Assembly: GCA_029859085.1 (NCBI GenBank)
Contig: JAOUDU010000043.1
Span: forward strand, 1 to 10,831
Reading direction: 5' to 3'
From: Gammaproteobacteria bacterium
Lineage (GTDB): Bacteria; Pseudomonadota; Gammaproteobacteria; Pseudomonadales; Halieaceae
Length of the DNA stretch: 10,831 bases
Positions 6,035 through 10,831 of this stretch are shown here, piece by piece (position 1 is the first letter of the stretch; every line of letters starts with the position of its first letter). The notes under the pieces are model-generated. The model searched no databases. It saw nothing but the letters and a program-made list of their open reading frames with translations, and was not told the origin of the DNA. The position numbers were made by a program, and so were the translations under genes.

Positions 6035-8617
6035 TCAGCCCAGGCGTCCCTTCAACTCGTACAGTTTTTCCAGCGCCTCCCGGGGGCTCAGGTCATCGAC
6101 ATCGAGAGCCTCCAGCGCGGTTACCACCGGGTGCGGGGCGGGGGCGCTGAACAGGTCCACCTGGGCGGGCGCGGCGGCTTTCCCCGGTCGCGGTGCCGGG
6201 TTGTGCTCCGTGCGCTCCAGCTCCCGAAGCTTCTCCCGGGCGGAGTCCAGCACCGGCGCCGGAACGCCGGCGAGCTTGGCCACCTGCAGGCCGAAGCTGC
6301 GGTTGGCGGGACCTTCCTGGATGTTGTGCAGGAATACCACATGGTCCTGGTGCTCGGTTGCATCCAGGTGCACGTTGGCCATCGTCGGGCACAGCTCGGG
6401 CAGGCTGGTCAGCTCAAAATAATGCGTGGAGAACAGGGTGAAAGCCTGCACCGAACGGGCCAGGTGTACCGCCGCGGCCCAGGCCAGGCTCAGGCCGTCG
6501 AAGGTGCTGGTGCCGCGCCCCACCTCGTCCATCAGCACCAGGCTGCGGGGCGTCGCATTGTGCAGGATGTTCGCGGTCTCGGTCATTTCCACCATGAACG
6601 TGGACCGCCCCGAGGCGAGGTCGTCCGAGGAGCCGATGCGGGTGAAAATGCGATCGATCGGCGCCAGCCGTGCTGCAGTGGCCGGCACGTAGCTGCCGAT
6701 GTGGGCGAGCAGGGCAATCACCGCATTCTGGCGCATATAGGTCGACTTGCCGCCCATATTGGGGCCGGTGATCAACAGCATGCGGCGCCGCTCATTGAGC
6801 AGGGTGCTGTTGGCGATAAAGGGTTCGTCCAGGACCTGCTCCACCACCAGGTGGCGGCCGTCGGTGACCTCGAATACCTGCTCCGCGCAGAACACCGGGC
6901 GGCACAGCCGCAGGTTGTCCGCGCGCTCGGCGAGGTTGGCCAGCACGTCGGCCTCACTCACCGCCGCGGCCGTGTCCTGCAGCGGCGCGAGCGATTCGTT
7001 CAGGCGTTCCAGCAGGTCCTCGTACAGCGCCTTTTCCCGGCTCAGGGCCCGGCTCTTGCTGGACAGGGCCTTGTCCTCGAAGGTCTTGAGTTCGGGGGTG
7101 ATGAAGCGCTCGGCGTTCTTCAGGGTCTGGCGCCGGATGTATGCCGCCGGCGCCCGGTCGGACTGGGCCCGGCTGATCTCGATGTAGTAGCCGTGTACCC
7201 GGTTGTAGCCGACCTTCAGGGTTGAAATGCCGGTGGCCTGGCGCTCCCGCTGCTCTATATCGAGCAGGTAGTCCCCGGCGTTATTGCTGAGCTGGCGCAG
7301 TTCATCCAGTTCCGGATCGTAGCCGTCGGCGATCACGCCGCCATCGCGAATCACCACCGGGGGGTTCTCGATGATGGCCCGCTCCAGCAGGTCGCACAGT
7401 TCGGGGTAGTCCCCGACCAGCCGGGCCAGTTCCGCCAGGCGCGGGGAGGTCGACTGGGCCAGCGCTGCGCGCAATGCCGGCAGCGCCGCCAGTGACGCGT
7501 GCAGGCGGGTGAGGTCGCGGGGCCGGGCCGAGCGCAGCGCCACCCGGGTGAGGATGCGCTCCATGTCGCCGATGGGCTTTAGCGCCGCCCGCGCGGTCTC
7601 GTACCCGTAGTTCCCGCACAGGGCTTCGATAGCGCCGTGGCGCGCCTCCAGCACCGCAATGTCGGTGAGCGGGCGGTGCAGCCAGCGCCGCAACAGGCGG
7701 CTGCCCATGGCCGTGACGCTGCGGTCTACCACCGAGAACAGGGTGTTGCTGTCACCGCCGGCGAGGTTGGTGTCGATCTCCAGGTTGCGGCGGGTGGCCG
7801 CGTCCATGATTACGCTCTGGGCGCGGCTTTCGTGGCTCATACTGCGGATATGCGGCAGATTGCCCCGCTGGGTATCCTTCACGTATTGCAGCAGGCAGCC
7901 GGCGGCGCCGATCGCCAGGGGCAGGTCATCGCAGCCGAAGCCCTTCAGGTCGTGGGTCTGGAACTGGGTGTTCAGGGCGCGGCGCGCATTGTCGATATCA
8001 AACTCCCAGGCGGGTTGGCTGCGGGCCCCCGCCCGGGTCGTGATCACCGGCAGGAACACATGCTCATGGTACAGGGTCTCGGCCGGATCCAGGCGCTGCA
8101 GCTCGCTGGCCAGCGCCTCCTCGCCGCTCACCTCCAGCACCCGGAAACGGCCGGTGCTGAGGTCCAGGTAGGCGATCCCGTAGTTATGGTGCTGCTGGCA
8201 CACGGCCAGCAGCAGGTTGTCGTGCCGGTCATCCAGCAGCGCCTCGTCGGAGAGGGTGCCGGGCGTTACCACCCTCACCACCTGCCGGTCCACGGGTCCC
8301 TTGCTGGTGGCGGGATCGCCAACCTGTTCGGCGATGGCCACGGATACACCGGCCTTGACCAGCCGCGCCAGGTAGCCCTCCGCGGCATGATAGGGCACGC
8401 CACACATCGGAATGGGCTCGCCCGCGGATTTGCCGCGGGCGGTGAGGGTGATGTCGAGCAGTTCCGCCGCCTTTTTCGCGTCGTCGTAGAACAGCTCGTA
8501 GAAGTCACCCATGCGATAAAACAGCAGGTCGCGGGGGTGCTTCGCCTTGATGCGCAGGAACTGCTGCATCATCGGGGTGTGGTCGTAAGTATCTGTTTTT
8601 ATTAGGGTATCTGTCAC
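6035..8617 (-). CDS. mutS: DNA mismatch repair protein MutS
   Basis: An 860-residue MutS, full length (E. coli 853), which recognises mispairs and small loops and recruits MutL in an ATP-dependent way. The mismatch-reading Phe-X-Glu is F39-Y-E41 within [13 protein letters not shown]. The Walker [10 protein letters not shown] centres on Lys624, Walker B/signature reads [12 protein letters not shown], and the switch His lies in STHYFELT. The connector, lever and clamp region is uninterrupted, and the C-terminus ends in a helix ([18 protein letters not shown]) like the tetramerisation segment. The start is GTG at 8617, with AGG five bases upstream; homologues have a similar short leader before the TPMMQQF segment, so the GTG is more likely than the internal ATG at 8572. 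FdxA follows on the same strand; purK is divergent. No disruption seen. Confidence 0.97.
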   Translation of the reverse strand: MTDTLIKTDTYDHTPMMQQFLRIKAKHPRDLLFYRMGDFYELFYDDAKKAAELLDITLTARGKSAGEPIPMCGVPYHAAEGYLARLVKAGVSVAIAEQVGDPATSKGPVDRQVVRVVTPGTLSDEALLDDRHDNLLLAVCQQHHNYGIAYLDLSTGRFRVLEVSGEEALASELQRLDPAETLYHEHVFLPVITTRAGARSQPAWEFDIDNARRALNTQFQTHDLKGFGCDDLPLAIGAAGCLLQYVKDTQRGNLPHIRSMSHESRAQSVIMDAATRRNLEIDTNLAGGDSNTLFSVVDRSVTAMGSRLLRRWLHRPLTDIAVLEARHGAIEALCGNYGYETARAALKPIGDMERILTRVALRSARPRDLTRLHASLAALPALRAALAQSTSPRLAELARLVGDYPELCDLLERAIIENPPVVIRDGGVIADGYDPELDELRQLSNNAGDYLLDIEQRERQATGISTLKVGYNRVHGYYIEISRAQSDRAPAAYIRRQTLKNAERFITPELKTFEDKALSSKSRALSREKALYEDLLERLNESLAPLQDTAAAVSEADVLANLAERADNLRLCRPVFCAEQVFEVTDGRHLVVEQVLDEPFIANSTLLNERRRMLLITGPNMGGKSTYMRQNAVIALLAHIGSYVPATAARLAPIDRIFTRIGSSDDLASGRSTFMVEMTETANILHNATPRSLVLMDEVGRGTSTFDGLSLAWAAAVHLARSVQAFTLFSTHYFELTSLPELCPTMANVHLDATEHQDHVVFLHNIQEGPANRSFGLQVAKLAGVPAPVLDSAREKLRELERTEHNPAPRPGKAAAPAQVDLFSAPAPHPVVTALEALDVDDLSPREALEKLYELKGRLG

Positions 8618-8938
8618 TTTAGCCTGAATATCGATTTGTTCCGGGGGTAACGCCAGCGCTCAGGCCGGTAACTTTATCTGTTTCCCTTCACCTAATACAC
8701 CTCTTCATTTGGCCCCGGGGTGGCCGGTCGGTCCCAGGGCCGCGGACGCGAATCGCGCAGGCTGTGCCGATACATCGGAATTTGCGAATTAAAGTTAACT
8801 AAAACTCGAATTGTTGGAATTCTTGTGATGTATATCCTTGGCCCTGGAAAATAGCCGGGATGCCACCATGGCCGATCAATATGTTTGCGCTGGAGCGAAT
8901 CGATACCAGGGCAGTCCACTGCCGTTGGAGGCGTGGCT
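8618..8938. promoter_or_regulatory. 321-bp mutS-purK divergent spacer with AT-rich repeat core
   Basis: No convincing gene is present in this stretch on either strand. The mutS side (8618-8766) is GC-rich, with CCCCGGGG at 8713-8720. Then come a perfect inverted repeat CCGAT-AC-ATCGG (8767-8778) and an AT-rich island (about 8777-8836) with four GAATT copies starting at 8778, 8786, 8808 and 8817 flanking a central GTTAAC (8794-8799). TATATC (8831-8836) is a possible -10 for purK, without a good -35. The layout suggests the promoter/operator of purK, but I do not recognise a standard PurR box. Confidence 0.45.
8910..8923 (+). other. Small palindrome just upstream of the purK ribosome binding site
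   Basis: GGCAG (8910-8914), loop TCCA, CTGCC (8919-8923); as DNA the perfect repeat is GGCAGT-CC-ACTGCC starting at 8910. It ends three bases before GGAGG (8927-8931), the Shine-Dalgarno that sets the GTG start at 8939 (7-base spacing). It could modulate translation; a chance 5-bp stem is also possible. Confidence 0.3.
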
Positions 8939-10099
8939 GTGAGCCCGCGCCTGGGAATTATCGGCGGGGGGCAGCTGGCCCTGTATTTGTGCGAGGCCGC
9001 CCAGGCCCTGGGGATGCACGTCACCGTCCTGTCAGACTCTGCCGATGACGCGGCGCGGCACCGCGCCGACGAGTATATTGCCGAAGCACTCGACAGCGTA
9101 CCTGCACTGGATGCATTGCTGGCTGGCTGCGATGTCGTTACCTTTGACAAGGAGGCGATACCCGATGAGACCCTGGCGCGGCTTATCGATGCCAGGTCGC
9201 GCGGGCTTATCGAGATCCATCCCGATGCCGATACCCTGCTGATGCTCAAGGACAAGGCGTTGCAGAAGGCCTGGTTGCAGCAGCACGACCTGGCAACGCT
9301 TCCGTTCCAGGTGCTCGATGGCAATACCTGTTCCACGGCGGCCCTGGCGGAGAAATTCGGCGGTGTGCTCGTGCAGAAGTCCCGCTGCGGCGGCTACGAC
9401 GGGCGCGGTGTGCAGGTGGTGAATGTCCTGGAACCGGGGCAGCAACTTTGGGACGTCCCCAGCCTGGTGGAGCCCTACCTGCCGGATCGTCGCGAAATAT
9501 CGATCATCATATCCCGCAGCCGGGCAGGTGACATCCAGGCCTACCCTCCCGTGGAAATGGACTTCGATCCGTTACTGAACTCGGTGAGAACGGTAACCAT
9601 GCCCGCGGTGATCAGTGGGAAACTCGCCGCAACCGCTACCGCCCTGGCCGAACGGTCTGTTACCCTGCTCGACGGTGTCGGGGTATTTGCCATTGAAATG
9701 TTTATAACCCCGGCGGGAGAGGTGTTGATCAACGAAATTTCGCCCAGGGTGCATAATTCCGGCCACTTGACTCTGGATGCGTGCAACGTCTCGCAATTCG
9801 AGCAGCATGTGCGCGCGGTGGCGGGCCTGCCGTTGGTCGCAATAAAGCAGGAATCCCCGGCCGCGATGCTGAACATTTTGTATGACGAGGCCATGCGCGG
9901 CAGCTGCCCCGGCGTACCCGTGGTAGAGCAGGCCGTTGAGCCCGGCACCAGGGTGTACTGGTATGGCAAGACACCCGGCAGCGCCGGCCGCAAAATGGGC
10001 CACATCAATAGTGTGGCCCCCAGTGTTAACGCAGCCGTGGAGCTGGCAGACCGCGCACTGGGGAAACTCTCGGCACCTTCCGGCGAACAGGCGGCATGA
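8939..10099 (+). CDS. purK: N5-carboxyaminoimidazole ribonucleotide synthase (PurK)
   Basis: An ATP-grasp enzyme that makes N5-CAIR from AIR, bicarbonate and ATP in de novo purine synthesis; 386 residues, slightly longer than E. coli PurK (355). Visible: the N-terminal GIIGGGQLA (6-14), a DKALQKAWL segment (105-113), the nucleotide-binding QKSRCGGYDGRG with Lys147, the GVFAIEMF strand (248-255), the metal/substrate motif NEISPRVHNSGH (265-276), SQFEQH (285-290), and a C-terminal YGK...RKMGH. GTG at 8939 is chosen for its well-spaced GGAGG and because the GIIGGG core follows directly. The stop overlaps the purE start by four bases (ATGA), implying translational coupling. Oddities: FDKEAIP where many homologues have an E-F/I-E-N type motif, PVEMDFDPLLNSV rather than the PVxEN form usual in proteobacteria, and SPRVHNSGH rather than APRPHNSGH. 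Function is clear; its exact subtype is discussed as a finding. Confidence 0.94.
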   Translation: MSPRLGIIGGGQLALYLCEAAQALGMHVTVLSDSADDAARHRADEYIAEALDSVPALDALLAGCDVVTFDKEAIPDETLARLIDARSRGLIEIHPDADTLLMLKDKALQKAWLQQHDLATLPFQVLDGNTCSTAALAEKFGGVLVQKSRCGGYDGRGVQVVNVLEPGQQLWDVPSLVEPYLPDRREISIIISRSRAGDIQAYPPVEMDFDPLLNSVRTVTMPAVISGKLAATATALAERSVTLLDGVGVFAIEMFITPAGEVLINEISPRVHNSGHLTLDACNVSQFEQHVRAVAGLPLVAIKQESPAAMLNILYDEAMRGSCPGVPVVEQAVEPGTRVYWYGKTPGSAGRKMGHINSVAPSVNAAVELADRALGKLSAPSGEQAA

Positions 10100-10587
10100 G
10101 CGCACTGGTTGGTATCATCATGGGCAGCGATTCAGACCTGCCGATCATGCGCGCCGCGTCTGAGATGCTGGCGCAGTTCGGCGTGGCCAGTGAGATTGAT
10201 ATCGTAAGTGCCCATCGCACACCGGAAAAACTGCATGAATACGCGACCACTGCGGAGGCGCGGGGCCTCAGGGTGATCATCGCGGGGGCCGGCGGCGCCG
10301 CCCACCTGCCCGGCATGGTGGCGGCCATCAGCGTGCTGCCTGTGATCGGTGTGCCGGTCAGCGCTACACGGCTGCAGGGTATGGACGCGCTGCTGTCGAT
10401 CGTGCAAATGCCTGTTGGCGTGCCGGTGGCGACGGTGGCGATTGATAATGCCGCCAACGCGGCGATCCTCGCCGTGCAGATGATCGCGACCGGCGACCCT
10501 GAACTCAGGGAGCGGCTGCGCGACTACAAGCGAGGCCTGAGCGACAAGGTCATGGATAAATCCCGAGCCGTGCGGAGCGAGCAGTAA
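10096..10587 (+). CDS. purE: N5-carboxyaminoimidazole ribonucleotide mutase (PurE, class I)
   Basis: Converts the PurK product N5-CAIR to CAIR; class I PurE enzymes form octamers. The 163 residues match the family size (E. coli 169). Motifs: the phosphate/substrate loop MGSDSDLP (9-16), SAHRTP (38-43) containing the catalytic His40, and GAGGAAHLPGM (64-74), which are characteristic of class I (CAIR mutase) rather than the AIR carboxylase class II. The SIVQMPVGVPVATVAIDNAANAA stretch (split: SIVQMP at 101-106, VATVAIDNAANAA at 111-123) differs from the E. coli type GTLAIGKAGAANA. The ATG overlaps the purK stop by four bases, so the two are surely co-translated. The order purK-purE is the reverse of the common purE-purK. 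Confidence 0.96.
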   Translation: MSALVGIIMGSDSDLPIMRAASEMLAQFGVASEIDIVSAHRTPEKLHEYATTAEARGLRVIIAGAGGAAHLPGMVAAISVLPVIGVPVSATRLQGMDALLSIVQMPVGVPVATVAIDNAANAAILAVQMIATGDPELRERLRDYKRGLSDKVMDKSRAVRSEQ

Positions 10588-10625
10588 ACCTGGCGGCTGC
10601 GACACTGATCAGGAGTGGTTCTCTC

Positions 10626-10831
10626 ATGCGTTTACTTTGCCTCGCACTGGGTATGATTGTCAGCACGGGCGCACAGTCGCTGGAAACACTCAGCAGGGAG
10701 GAACTGCTGGTTCTGTGCCGATCAGATAAGCCCGCCGAAGTAGCCGTTTGCAGCGGTTATATCAACGGTTTCCTGGACGGTGCCTTTGCCACTGATCCAG
10801 GTGTTGTCGACAGCGTGGTGAGCCAAATACA
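10626..10831 (+). CDS. Rap1a/Tai-like secreted protein, 3' end outside window
   Basis: An open frame of 68 complete codons running to the window edge. It begins MRLLCLALGMIVSTGAQS, a signal peptide with probable cleavage after AQS. The mature start, ELLVLCRSDKPAEVAVCSGYINGFLDGA, has the spacing of two cysteines followed by GYxxGxxDG that I know from the Rap1a/Tai family, small periplasmic proteins first described as immunity proteins against type VI secretion amidase effectors but common in other settings. AGGAG (10611-10615) lies ten bases before the ATG. It starts 38 bp after the purE stop with no terminator between, so it may be read with purKE. An immunity role cannot be claimed without an effector gene next to it; only the start of the gene is visible. 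Confidence 0.7.
   Translation, partial: MRLLCLALGMIVSTGAQSLETLSREELLVLCRSDKPAEVAVCSGYINGFLDGAFATDPGVVDSVVSQI

Noticed and set aside
6023..7225. 400-codon plus-strand open frame opposite mutS
   Set aside because: It is the complement of conserved MutS ATPase and clamp coding sequence and starts inside the mutS stop region; its product resembles no family. The same holds for 7637-8605.
8700..8770. GC-rich palindromic stretch in the mutS-purK spacer as a tRNA or small RNA
   Set aside because: No cloverleaf arms, no T-loop consensus and no terminator with a T-run could be found.
8860..9048. Possible leader peptide ORF (ATG at 8860) upstream of purK
   Set aside because: It runs into purK out of frame, has no Shine-Dalgarno and shows no run of regulatory codons.
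10626..10831. Type VI secretion effector/immunity module
   Set aside because: Only the start of a Rap1a/Tai-like protein is visible and no effector or secretion gene adjoins it, so a defence or antagonism system cannot be supported from this window.

Overview
The window looks like ordinary chromosome from a GC-rich, probably marine gammaproteobacterium. I infer this from mutS and fdxA of gammaproteobacterial type, a finR-fpr divergent pair of the kind known in Pseudomonas, and a CYP153-type alkane-hydroxylase P450 of the kind found in Halieaceae, Alcanivorax and Marinobacter relatives. A Halieaceae/Cellvibrionales source would fit, but genus cannot be fixed from this sequence. There is no tRNA, rRNA, CRISPR array, transposase or phage gene.

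Layout. (1) 1-1011, plus strand: the C-terminal three quarters of a CYP153 P450, whose start lies outside the window. It converges on (2) 1025-1909, minus: a LysR regulator, probably FinR. That gene is divergent from (3) 2023-2796, plus: ferredoxin/flavodoxin-NADP+ reductase fpr. The 113-bp finR-fpr spacer is AT-rich and full of short palindromes. (4) 2849-3944, minus: a probable two-gene unit with a secreted cysteine-rich protein of unknown function followed by a GNAT acetyltransferase. (5) 4174-5587, plus: a small membrane-anchored Cys-rich protein and a DUF3014 membrane protein. (6) 5599-8617, minus: mutS followed by fdxA (7Fe ferredoxin). (7) 8618-8938: a 321-bp spacer with no gene, with an AT-rich repeat-bearing core. 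(8) 8939-10587, plus: purK and purE overlapping by 4 bp, in an order opposite to the usual purEK. They are followed by (9) the start of a Rap1a/Tai-like secreted protein that runs off the window.

How the parts work together. Fpr and FdxA are low-potential electron carriers; in Pseudomonas, FinR induces fpr under oxidative and sulfur stress. CYP153 enzymes need a ferredoxin and a reductase. Their usual partners are a dedicated [2Fe-2S] ferredoxin and FAD reductase, none of which is visible here, so a functional link between this P450 and Fpr/FdxA is only a possibility. PurK and PurE catalyse consecutive steps of de novo purine synthesis. MutS is the mismatch-recognition protein. I see no clear new multi-gene system. 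The points most worth following are the atypical purK-purE pair, the finR-fpr operator region, and the two uncharacterised cysteine-rich proteins at 3.5-4.6 kb.
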